Positions 9,556 through 17,267 of a stretch of DNA of 64,000 nucleotides are shown here, one piece after another; positions within the stretch are counted from its first letter, which is position 1; every line of letters starts with the position of its first letter. Under the pieces are notes generated by a model. The model saw only the letters and a program-made list of their open reading frames with translations. It was not told the DNA's origin and did no database searches. Source of the stretch: Marinobacter zhejiangensis (GTDB lineage Bacteria > Pseudomonadota > Gammaproteobacteria > Pseudomonadales > Oleiphilaceae); contig NZ_FOUE01000001.1 of assembly GCF_900114775.1 (NCBI RefSeq), forward strand, positions 806,001 to 870,000, in the 5' to 3' direction. Both the position numbers and the translations under genes were made by a program.

Positions 9556-9614
9556 CTTTCCCAGCGGTTGTTCGACCCCCAATCCGTGGGGGCCTCCTGA
9601 TCCCTGTGTTTCTA

Positions 9615-10922
9615 TCAGTGCAGTTTCAGACGGGGATGCATGGCCCGGCTGATCTTGTCCATGAGCCAGATCATGCCAGTTCGCAGGAAGCCGTGCAGAG
9701 CCACCTGGTGCATTCGGTACAGGGATACGTAGAACAGCCTGGCGACCTTGCCCTCGATATACATGCTGCGACCGGACAGGTTACCCATCAGGTTGCCAAC
9801 CGTGGTATAGCGGCTGAAGTTGATCAGCGAGCCATGGTCCTTATAGACAAACGCCACTTCCTCACCGCCGTTGAGACGGTTCAGCAATGTTTCATACAGG
9901 GTGTCAGCCTGCTGGTGAGCGGCCTGGGCCCGCGGTGGAACCGGGCGGTCGGAGTCTGGCTGCGGGCAGGCGGCGCAGTCGCCAAAGGCGAAGATGTTGT
10001 TGTCTGAGGTGCGTAGGGTCTGGGTGACCACCAGCTGGTTGCCCCGGTTGGTTTCCAGGCCGTCGAGCTGGGTCAGGAAAGCCGGTGCCTTGATACCTGC
10101 CGCCCAGATGGTCATGGCGGATTCCAGTTCCGTGCCGTCCTTCATCACGATGCGATCAGCTTTCACTTCGCTGACCGGTTGCCCGGTCAGTACCCGGACT
10201 TTCTGTCGCTCCAGTTCGCGGGTGGCGGCTGCAGACAGACGTCCCGGCAGTGCCGGCAGAATGCGGTCGGCGGCTTCAATCACTGAAATGCTGACGTCGT
10301 TAGACTTCAGAGCGTTCATGCCATAGACCGGTAACTCACGGGAGGCCAGTCGTAGCTCTGCGGCCAGTTCAACCCCGGTTGCGCCAGCCCCGATGATGGT
10401 GATTGGCAACTGCGCCGGCTGGCCGTGACTGGCCTCGTGGTTGGTGCGCAGGAACGCATTGAGCATCAGGTTATGGAACTTGCGGGCCTGGGCCAGACTG
10501 TCCAGGAACAGGCAGTGGTCCTGGGCGCCGGGCGTGCCGAAATCGTTGGCGGTACTGCCCACGGCAATCACCAGGGTGTCATAGGACACTTCCCGTTCGG
10601 GAACGACTTCCAGTCCGTCATTGTCGTAGAACGGCTCCAGGGTGATGCGCTTGGAGGCCCGGTCCAGTCCGCTCATGCGGCCCAGCTGGAACTCGTAATG
10701 GTGCTTGCGGGCGTGGGCGCGGAAGTTGATCTCGTTGGTGCTGGCATCCAGCGAACCCGCCGCCACTTCGTGCAACAGCGGTTTCCAGACGTGCGTCAGC
10801 ACCGCATCAATCAGGGTGATCCGCGCTTTTTTCTTCTTGCCGAGTTTGTTTCCCAGGCGTGTAACGAGTTCGAGGCCTCCGGCGCCGCCACCAACGACGA
10901 CAATGTGGTGCAGGTTATCCAT
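9615..10922 (-). CDS. ndh: Type II NADH:quinone oxidoreductase
   Basis: 435-aa single-subunit, non-proton-pumping NADH dehydrogenase. FAD-binding VVVGGGAGGLELVTRLG at the N terminus, the NAD-binding IIGAGATGVELAAEL in the middle (about residue 185), FAD-contacting FAFGDCAACPQ near residue 315, and a C-terminal amphipathic membrane-anchor region. The ATG at 10922 has AAGGGA six bases upstream; an open extension of 16 codons further up lacks a ribosome site. It passes electrons from NADH to the quinone pool at the inner membrane. Confidence 0.94.
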   Translation of the reverse strand: MDNLHHIVVVGGGAGGLELVTRLGNKLGKKKKARITLIDAVLTHVWKPLLHEVAAGSLDASTNEINFRAHARKHHYEFQLGRMSGLDRASKRITLEPFYDNDGLEVVPEREVSYDTLVIAVGSTANDFGTPGAQDHCLFLDSLAQARKFHNLMLNAFLRTNHEASHGQPAQLPITIIGAGATGVELAAELRLASRELPVYGMNALKSNDVSISVIEAADRILPALPGRLSAAATRELERQKVRVLTGQPVSEVKADRIVMKDGTELESAMTIWAAGIKAPAFLTQLDGLETNRGNQLVVTQTLRTSDNNIFAFGDCAACPQPDSDRPVPPRAQAAHQQADTLYETLLNRLNGGEEVAFVYKDHGSLINFSRYTTVGNLMGNLSGRSMYIEGKVARLFYVSLYRMHQVALHGFLRTGMIWLMDKISRAMHPRLKLH

Positions 10923-11185
10923 GGTATTTCCCTTAAAAGTAAAGACAGCGAAGGGCACTGGTGGTGGCAAAGCCCTTCGCTTTCTTCACTTACTTTCCGT
11001 ATTGGGCACGTATGCTAACGGGGATGGGCGTGAGAGACAATTGAACTTAGGGACCTCTGACCCGCTTTTGCCCGGTGCTGAACCGCCCCGGGATCTGCTA
11101 ATCTGGGAGTTGTTCAGCGTGTTGCTGGACAATAGTCGGTCCCCGTTGTTACAACCTGCTGCGCAGGTCATTGAAGGAGAATACC

Positions 11186-11809
11186 GTGAAAATCCAAGTT
11201 TCAGGGATTATCGAGGGCCAACCCATACCGGACCGTTTTGCGTTCGGTGTGTTTAATGCCGAAGACCGCATGAGTTTTGGTCCCAACCGCAGCCCGGAAA
11301 TTGCCTGGGATGAGGTGCCGGAAGGTACCCGCAGTTTTGCGATTGTGATGTTTGACCCGGATGTGCCGAGCGTGGCTGACAACGTCAACCAGGAAGGCAA
11401 GACGGTATCCCGTGATCTGCCACGGGTGGACTTTTTCCACTGGTTGCTGGTGGACATTCCGGCGGACATGCGCCGCATTCCGGAAGGCGAAGATTCTGAC
11501 GGTGTTATGCCCAAGGGTAAAGCGGTCGATGCCGGTTCGATTGGCCGGCGCGGTGTGAATAACTATACCCAGTTCCTGGCTGGCAACCCGGACATGGCTG
11601 GTACCTATGGCGGTTATGACGGCCCCTGCCCGCCGTGGAACGATGAGCTGCTGCATCATTACCATTTCGAGGTTTACGCCCTTGATGTGGAGTCCCTCGG
11701 GCTTGATGGAGAGTTTGATGGTGTCGCCGTGCGTGAGGCCATGAAAGGTCATGTCCTCGCCAGCGCCCGGGTGACAGGCACCTACACCCTCAACCCGGAT
11801 CTGCGTTAA
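11186..11809 (+). CDS. YbhB/YbcL family (PEBP, Raf-kinase-inhibitor-like) protein
   Basis: 207 aa, cytoplasmic. The PEBP core is recognisable by FAIVMFDPDVPS and DFFHWLLVDIPAD, then NNYTQF and YGGYDGPCPPWND, which form the anion-binding pocket. Start GTG 11186 has AAGGAGA seven bases upstream. Bacterial members have no settled role. The gene is monocistronic as far as can be seen, 92 nt before the ArsM-like gene, with an 8-bp hairpin in that gap. Confidence 0.9.
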   Translation: MKIQVSGIIEGQPIPDRFAFGVFNAEDRMSFGPNRSPEIAWDEVPEGTRSFAIVMFDPDVPSVADNVNQEGKTVSRDLPRVDFFHWLLVDIPADMRRIPEGEDSDGVMPKGKAVDAGSIGRRGVNNYTQFLAGNPDMAGTYGGYDGPCPPWNDELLHHYHFEVYALDVESLGLDGEFDGVAVREAMKGHVLASARVTGTYTLNPDLR

Positions 11810-11852
11810 CCACCTGCCACGATGACCCCATCCTTATTGCGATAGACCTTAA

Positions 11853-11876
11853 CCGCCACCGTTGTCTCGGTGGCGG
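11853..11876 (+). promoter_or_regulatory. Hairpin in the gap before the ArsM-like gene
   Basis: Perfect 8-bp stem CCGCCACC/GGTGGCGG with an 8-nt loop. It lacks a U-tract, so it is a poor terminator. It lies 15 nt before the GAGGAAAG ribosome site of the ArsM-like gene, where it could act in its leader or stabilise the upstream mRNA end. Confidence 0.4.
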
Positions 11877-11900
11877 CGTATCCAGACTGTGAGGAAAGAC

Positions 11901-12968
11901 GTGATACACGACCAGGTACAAGACTACTACGGCAAGGTGCTGCAAAAATCCGACGATTTGCAGACCAACGCCTGCTGCACCGACGCCAGCATGCCCGATT
12001 ACCTCAAGCGGGTGGTTGGCCAGATCCACGATGAAGTGCTCACCCGCTATTACGGCTGTGGTTTGGTTTCGCCCCAACAGCTAGAAGGAATGCGTATCCT
12101 CGACCTGGGCAGCGGCTCGGGTCGTGATGTGTACGCCCTGTCCGCCCTGGTGGGTGAATCCGGTGAGGTGGTCGGTGTGGACATGACCGACGAGCAGTTG
12201 GACGTTGCTCGTCGCCATGTTGACTATCACGCTGAGGTGTTTGGCTACTCGGCGCCCAACGTTCGCTTCCTCAAAGGCTACATCGAGAAACTCGACGAAC
12301 TGGACCTGGAGCCGGGCAGCTTCGACATCATCGTGTCCAACTGTGTGATCAACCTCAGCCCGGACAAACCGGCGGTACTGCGGGAGGCCTTCCGCCTGCT
12401 CAAGCCCGGCGGTGAACTGTACTTTTCCGATGTCTATGCCGATCGCCGTATACCGGAAGCCCTTGCCAATGATCCGGTCCTGTATGGTGAGTGCCTGAGC
12501 GGCGCCTTGTACTGGAATGATTTCGAGAACCTGGCAAGGTCGGCCGGTTTTACCGACCCCCGCCTGGTGGAAGACAGCCCGATCACCATCAACAATGCAG
12601 CCCAGGCCGCCAAGGTTGGGCCTATCCGGTTTTTCTCGGCCACCTACCGGCTGTTCAAACTGGAGGGGCTGGAGCCAGCCTGCGAGGATTATGGCCAGGC
12701 GGTGATCTACCGCGGAACCGTACCCCATCATGCCCACGGCTTTGACCTGGACAAGCATCACCACATCCCCACCGGCAAGGTCTTCCCGGTCTGTGGCAAC
12801 ACCTGGCGGATGCTCCACGACACCCGTTTCCGTGATCACTTCGAATTCATCGGTGATGGCCAGATCCACTACGGCCTGTTCGAAGGCTGTGGATCAGCGA
12901 TGCCGTTCGATGGTGCTGGCTCCGGAAGTGAGGGTGGTCAGACTGATGGCGGTGGCGGTTGCTGCTAA
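11901..12968 (+). CDS. arsM: Arsenosugar-type arsenite methyltransferase (ArsM-like)
   Basis: 355-aa SAM-dependent methyltransferase. The SAM site is ILDLGSGSGRDVYALS (about residue 60). Cysteines expected for As(III) thiolate binding are present: NACCTDASM near residue 25, SNCVINLSPDKP near 140 and YGECLSGALYW near 185. A C-terminal region (KVFPVCGNTWRMLHDTRF) and a Gly-rich tail ending GGGGCC follow. The ACCTDASMP and VYADRRIP stretches are, from memory, typical of the ArsM that accompanies arsenosugar genes rather than detoxification ArsM. GTG 11901 has GAGGAAAG two bases upstream of it; an earlier TTG lies inside the hairpin loop. It converges on the anti-sigma gene with a 11-nt gap. The exact product (methylated or dimethylated arsenic) is inferred. 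Confidence 0.78.
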   Translation: MIHDQVQDYYGKVLQKSDDLQTNACCTDASMPDYLKRVVGQIHDEVLTRYYGCGLVSPQQLEGMRILDLGSGSGRDVYALSALVGESGEVVGVDMTDEQLDVARRHVDYHAEVFGYSAPNVRFLKGYIEKLDELDLEPGSFDIIVSNCVINLSPDKPAVLREAFRLLKPGGELYFSDVYADRRIPEALANDPVLYGECLSGALYWNDFENLARSAGFTDPRLVEDSPITINNAAQAAKVGPIRFFSATYRLFKLEGLEPACEDYGQAVIYRGTVPHHAHGFDLDKHHHIPTGKVFPVCGNTWRMLHDTRFRDHFEFIGDGQIHYGLFEGCGSAMPFDGAGSGSEGGQTDGGGGCC

Positions 12969-12979
12969 ATAAGGACGGG

Positions 12980-13237
12980 TTACCGATCAGAGGGGCTTTG
13001 CTCCTGATCGGCCAGTACCCGTGCGATTTCGTCATCGAGGCGTAGCAGGTAATCCGGGGCCGGGGTCTGGCTGGAGTGCGCCTTCATCAGCACGACCGTG
13101 TGGCGTAAGTTGCTGACAAACGCACGGCAGTGCCGGCACATCATCAGGTGGACCTTCACCGATATCCGTTTGCCGGGGCCCAGCCTGCCATCCAGATAGT
13201 CGCTGGCGATAGTGGCCAGCTCACGACACATCAACAT
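12980..13237 (-). CDS. Cytoplasmic zinc-finger anti-sigma factor (zf-HC2/ZAS)
   Basis: 85 aa with the anti-sigma zinc motif H-x3-C-x2-C seen as HLMMCRHC (about residues 30-37) plus an upstream Cys (LMCREL). No membrane segment, so it is a soluble sensor. ATG 13237 overlaps the last 7 nt of the sigma gene, which implies translational coupling. ZAS proteins release their sigma when the zinc thiolates are oxidised or bound by another thiophilic agent; next to an ArsM-like gene, arsenite or an oxidant is a reasonable signal, but that is inference. Confidence 0.85.
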   Translation of the reverse strand: MLMCRELATIASDYLDGRLGPGKRISVKVHLMMCRHCRAFVSNLRHTVVLMKAHSSQTPAPDYLLRLDDEIARVLADQEQSPSDR

Positions 13238-13851
13238 TCGCCAGACTCCTGAAAGTGTTCCACCATAAGGAAAATTTTCTGTCGGGCCCGGTGCAACATA
13301 ACCCGTAGGTTGGATGCACTGACATCCAGAATGTTACACACGTCTTCGGATTGACGTTGGTGGGCCTCATACAGCACCAGGGCCGACCGCTGGGTTTCCG
13401 GCAGACGAGACAGGTGTTTGTCGAGGCAATCGCTCAGGGCACCGTTCTCAAGTAGCTTTTCTGCAGATTCGTTTGTTGTCAATTTGGGAGGTATAGCCCA
13501 GCGCCCGTTGGGCTTGAAACGATTGGCCAGATCCGGATCAAGCATGTCGCTGAAGTCGGTGGTTTGTTCCCTGTGGCGGGCGCGAAGGACATTCTTGGCA
13601 CGGTTGGCGACGATGCGGTGTAGCCAGGTTTTCAGGTTGGCCCGGCCTTCAAAGCCGTGGATGGCGGTTACCACTGTGGCCCAGCAATCCTGCACGATGT
13701 CTTCCGCGTTGCTAGCGTCGGTGTAGTAGCGGGCCACGGCCAGCATGCCCGGGGTGTAGCGGCGGACAGCGTCCCGATAGGCGTCCGCATCACCGGACTG
13801 CATGCGATGGACCAGTGCCGCGTCACCACCCATAGGGTCGCTGCTGCTCAT
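13231..13851 (-). CDS. ECF-type RNA polymerase sigma factor
   Basis: 206 aa. Region 2 is seen as YYTDASNAEDIVQDCWATV and FEGRANLKTWLHRIVANRAKN; region 4 as LPETQRSALVLYEAHQRQSEDVCNILDVSASNLRVMLHRAR, an HTH. The Cys in NILDV and at the C terminus (GEC) are extra. Start ATG 13851 with AGGA close by. The gene diverges from the four-gene operon beginning at 14025 and is coupled to its anti-sigma partner, so autoregulation and control of the divergent operon are expected. Confidence 0.92.
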   Translation of the reverse strand: MSSSDPMGGDAALVHRMQSGDADAYRDAVRRYTPGMLAVARYYTDASNAEDIVQDCWATVVTAIHGFEGRANLKTWLHRIVANRAKNVLRARHREQTTDFSDMLDPDLANRFKPNGRWAIPPKLTTNESAEKLLENGALSDCLDKHLSRLPETQRSALVLYEAHQRQSEDVCNILDVSASNLRVMLHRARQKIFLMVEHFQESGEC

Positions 13852-13956
13852 TCATCCTGCTCCTGAAAATGCCTTGAATCTTGCGTATCAGTGGGCATTT
13901 GGCTGCAAAAGTTCCGGATTGTTAAGGGAAACGTTATAAATTTTTGAAAACCGGGT

Positions 13957-13984
13957 TGTAACATTCAAGGTTCAACAGTGTCTA
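13957..13984 (+). promoter_or_regulatory. Candidate ECF-sigma promoter of the redox/radical-SAM operon
   Basis: TGTAAC (13957-13962), 17-bp spacer, GTCTA (13980-13984), 40 nt before the ATG at 14025. The AAC core at -35 and the GTC at -10 fit the general shape of ECF promoters. The 173-bp divergent gap holds nothing else recognised. No second copy was confirmed before arsM, so support is weak. Confidence 0.3.
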
Positions 13985-14024
13985 TGCTGCAAGTTTCCCC
14001 AGTGACAAGAGTTCGGACGGCACC

Positions 14025-16235
14025 ATGAATAGAAAGAAACTGATCCTGATAGCAGTTATCGCCTCTCTGGTGGGGCTGTTTATCGCGTTTGACGGCCATA
14101 ACGTCCTGTCACTGGAAAACCTGCAGCAACACCAGCAGGGCCTGCAGCAATGGATTCTGGCCCACCGGGTTCTGGCGTTAAGCAGCTTTGTACTGATCTA
14201 CATCGCAGTGACTGCCTTGTCATTGCCTGGGGCTGCGATCCTGACGCTGGCCGGGGGCGCTTTCTTCGGCAACCTTTATGGTCTGGCGGCGGTGTCATTG
14301 GCGTCCACCGTAGGCGCATCGCTGGCGTTCCTGGCTGCCCGCTTCCTGTTTCGTGACACCTTGAGGGAACGCTACGCCGACACCATCCGGCGGATGGACC
14401 AGGGCATCGAAAAAGATGGCGGGTTCTATCTGGCGACTTTGCGTCTGGTGCCGGTGTTTCCGTTCTTCCTGATCAACCTTGCCATGGGGCTGACCGGCAT
14501 GAAACTGCGAACGTACGTCGCGGTGAGCTGGCTGACCATGTTGCCCGGCACCTTCGTGTACGTGAACGCCGGCACCCAGCTGGCGCAAATCGAGGCTCTG
14601 GGGGATATCGTCTCCGCCGATGTGTTGGGCGCGTTCGCCCTGCTTGGGCTGTTCCCGCTGGTGGCCAAGTTCGTGATTGACGTCATTCGCCGGCGCCGGG
14701 TCTATCGTGGTTTCAGCAAGCCGGATCGCTTCGATTACAACCTGGTGGTTATCGGTGGTGGTTCAGCCGGGCTGGTGTCGGCCTATATCGCAGCGGCGGT
14801 GAAGGCCAAGGTGGTGCTGATTGAGCGGGACAAAATGGGTGGGGACTGCCTGAATACCGGCTGTGTACCGTCCAAGGCGTTGATCAAGAGTGCCCGGGCC
14901 GCCGATACCTTGCGCCATGCCGACCGCTATGGTCTGGAGTCGGTGCCGGTCAAGGGGTCATTCACCAACATCATGGCGCGGGTGAAGCGCATCATTGCCG
15001 AGGTAGAGCCTCACGATTCGCCAGAGCGTTACCGAACGCTGGGGGTGGACTGTTTGCAGGGGGAAGCCCGGTTTGTCTCACCCTGGGAGGTGGAGGTTCT
15101 GGGCGGTGATGGTAGCCGGCAACGGCTTACGGCCCGCAGCATCATTATTGCCACCGGTGGGCGCCCCATGATGCCAACAATACCGGGCATTGACGCAATG
15201 GATCCGTTGACCTCCGACACCTTATGGCAGCTGGAGGAGCAACCCGGGCGTCTGCTGATCATTGGTGGCGGTCCGATTGGTTGCGAACTTTCCCAGGCGT
15301 TTAACCGGCTTGGCATCGCGGTGACCCAGATCCAGCGAGGACCACGTCTGTTGCCGAAGGAAGACGAGGATGTGGCCGAGCTGATTCAGCAACAGTTCCT
15401 CAGCGAAGGCGTAGACCTGCGGCTGGAACATACTCCGGTGGAGTTTGTCGAGGAAGGTGGAGAGCGGGTGCTGTACTGCGATCATCACGGCGAGCGGGTC
15501 CGCCTGCCCTTTGATCGGGTACTGGTGGCGGTGGGCCGCCAGGGCAACACGGCGAGTCTGAATCTGGCGGCGCTGGGTATTGAGCCTGCGGCCAACGGCA
15601 CTGTGACTGTGGCTGAGGACCTGAGTGTTGGCTATCCCAACGTGTTTGCCTGCGGCGACGTCGCCGGCCCCTATCAGTTTACCCATGCAGCGTCGCATCA
15701 GGCCTGGTACGCCGCGGTTAATGGTCTGTTCGGTCAGTTCAAACGGTTCCGGGTGGATTACCGGGTGATGCCCTGGGTGACGTTTACCGCGCCGGAAGTG
15801 GCTCGGGTGGGGCTGAGTGAGACCGAAGCGCGGGCGCAGGGGGTGCCCTACGAAGTAACCCGGTATGGCCTTGATGACCTGGACCGGGCCATCGCCGAAA
15901 GCGAGAACCACGGCTTCATCAAGGTGCTGACCCCTCCGGGTAAGGACCGGATCCTTGGTGCCGTTGTGGTGGGCTCGCGAGGCGGAGAGATCCTGGCGGA
16001 GTTTACCCTGGCGATGAAGCACGGCCTTGGCCTGAACAAGATCCTGGGGACCATTCACCCCTATCCGACCTGGAACGAAGCCGCCAAGTATGCCGCCGGT
16101 GAATGGAAGCGGGCTCATGCCCCCAGCGCGGTTCTTAACCTCCTCGAAAAGCTCCATCGCTGGCGTCGCGGCGGGTCGGGGGAAAACCGGGAATCAAAGA
16201 CTGCGACGGTACAGCGTGAGCCAAGCGCGGATTAG
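14025..16235 (+). CDS. TVP38/TMEM64 membrane domain fused to FAD-dependent disulfide reductase
   Basis: 736-aa fusion. Residues 1-225 form a TVP38/DedA-like membrane domain with about six helices and the family signature LTLAGGAFFGNLYGL. From about 235 a mercuric-reductase/lipoamide-dehydrogenase fold begins: FAD site VVIGGGSAGLVSAYIAA, redox pair GGDCLNTGCVPSKAL (C-x4-C), NAD(P) site LLIIGGGPIGCELSQAF, FAD motif VFACGDVAGPYQF, and the dimer-domain end HPYPTWNEAAKYAAG. It lacks the MerA C-terminal vicinal Cys pair, so Hg(II) reduction is unlikely. It is the first gene of an operon (44 nt to the radical SAM gene). Such fusions are known in proteobacteria, often without assigned function. Confidence 0.9.
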   Translation: MNRKKLILIAVIASLVGLFIAFDGHNVLSLENLQQHQQGLQQWILAHRVLALSSFVLIYIAVTALSLPGAAILTLAGGAFFGNLYGLAAVSLASTVGASLAFLAARFLFRDTLRERYADTIRRMDQGIEKDGGFYLATLRLVPVFPFFLINLAMGLTGMKLRTYVAVSWLTMLPGTFVYVNAGTQLAQIEALGDIVSADVLGAFALLGLFPLVAKFVIDVIRRRRVYRGFSKPDRFDYNLVVIGGGSAGLVSAYIAAAVKAKVVLIERDKMGGDCLNTGCVPSKALIKSARAADTLRHADRYGLESVPVKGSFTNIMARVKRIIAEVEPHDSPERYRTLGVDCLQGEARFVSPWEVEVLGGDGSRQRLTARSIIIATGGRPMMPTIPGIDAMDPLTSDTLWQLEEQPGRLLIIGGGPIGCELSQAFNRLGIAVTQIQRGPRLLPKEDEDVAELIQQQFLSEGVDLRLEHTPVEFVEEGGERVLYCDHHGERVRLPFDRVLVAVGRQGNTASLNLAALGIEPAANGTVTVAEDLSVGYPNVFACGDVAGPYQFTHAASHQAWYAAVNGLFGQFKRFRVDYRVMPWVTFTAPEVARVGLSETEARAQGVPYEVTRYGLDDLDRAIAESENHGFIKVLTPPGKDRILGAVVVGSRGGEILAEFTLAMKHGLGLNKILGTIHPYPTWNEAAKYAAGEWKRAHAPSAVLNLLEKLHRWRRGGSGENRESKTATVQREPSAD

Positions 16236-16279
16236 TCGTGCGATAGAGCGTCGTAACAGCAAGACAATCGGGAGTTTGT

Positions 16280-17242
16280 ATGCCTTTCAGTGATAGCAGT
16301 GCCCGACGCATCCCGGCGGTGGAGATTATCTCCCCACGGGTGGTCGACAGTTGGACCCACACCCGGGCCGGTGAACCCCGGGGCTATATCGATTCGGACC
16401 AGCTGAAGGAGTTGTGGATCCACACCGGTACTGCCTGCAACCTGGCCTGTCCTTTCTGCCTGGAAGGCTCCCATCCTGGCGACAACCGGCTGGCGGCCAT
16501 GAAACTGGCCGATGTGACGCCGTTTATCGACGAAGCGGTGGAGTTGGGCATTGGCCAGTTCTCGTTTACCGGCGGCGAGCCTTTTGTGATCCGGGACTTC
16601 GTCCATATTCTCGACTATGCCAGCCAGCGCAGGCCCTGTTTCGTACTGACTAACGCCACGGAACCGTTGCTGAAACGGTGTGAACAGTTGTTGCCGCTCA
16701 AGGATAACGCCTACCCCATCCACTTCCGGGTCAGCCTGGATTATCCAGACGAAGCCCGCCATGACGCCGGCCGTGGAGACGGCAGTTTTGCCAAGGCCCT
16801 GGAGGGCATCCGCTGGCTCCGGGAACAGGGTTTTGTGGTCTCGGTGGCCCGTCAAACCGATGAGGGTGAAGACGCCGGGGCCGTTGAGGCGAGCTTCCGT
16901 GACATCTTCCGGATTCACAACGTACCTGACGACCTGCCATTTACCTCGTTTCCGGACCTGGGAACGCCCGGCTCGGAAGACGGCAGCCCGGAAATCACTG
17001 AAACCTGCATGGAAAAGTACCCGACCAAGGAAAGTCGCGCCCACTTTATGTGCAGCTACAGCCGTATGCTGGTGAAGAAGGGGGACCAGGTTCGGGTCTA
17101 CGCCTGCACCCTGGTGGATGACGACCCGGACTACGATCTTGGTGAGACCCTGAAAGAGAGCCTGGACCCTCGCATCATGCTTCGTCACCATCGCTGTTTC
17201 GCCTGCTACCGCTTTGGCGCGAGCTGCGCTGAGCCAACCTGA
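16280..17242 (+). CDS. Radical SAM protein with C-terminal Cys cluster, function unknown
   Basis: 320 aa. The radical SAM [4Fe-4S] motif is CNLACPFC (C-x3-C-x2-C, about residues 53-60), followed by LEGSHPGDNRL and the SAM-contact FTGGEPF. A second set of Cys lies at the C terminus: FMCSYSRML, VYACTLVDDD and RCFACYRFGASC, likely a SPASM/twitch-type auxiliary cluster. It differs from the ArsS arsenosugar enzyme, whose motif I recall as CN-x2-C-x2-CH. ATG 16280 has GGGAG five bases before it. It lies in the operon with the TVP38 fusion, a symporter and a metallophosphatase, so it probably works on a small metabolite. Substrate not known. Confidence 0.85.
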   Translation: MPFSDSSARRIPAVEIISPRVVDSWTHTRAGEPRGYIDSDQLKELWIHTGTACNLACPFCLEGSHPGDNRLAAMKLADVTPFIDEAVELGIGQFSFTGGEPFVIRDFVHILDYASQRRPCFVLTNATEPLLKRCEQLLPLKDNAYPIHFRVSLDYPDEARHDAGRGDGSFAKALEGIRWLREQGFVVSVARQTDEGEDAGAVEASFRDIFRIHNVPDDLPFTSFPDLGTPGSEDGSPEITETCMEKYPTKESRAHFMCSYSRMLVKKGDQVRVYACTLVDDDPDYDLGETLKESLDPRIMLRHHRCFACYRFGASCAEPT

Positions 17243-17267
17243 AACCCGATACCGGAGGTAAGGCACC

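Noticed and set aside
13852..14024. GGAAC-type ECF promoter for the sigma operon on the minus strand
   Set aside because: A GGAAC occurs, but no convincing -10 lies at the right distance.
14025..16235. Mercuric reductase
   Set aside because: The fold and C-x4-C pair match, but the C-terminal vicinal Cys pair and other mer genes are missing.
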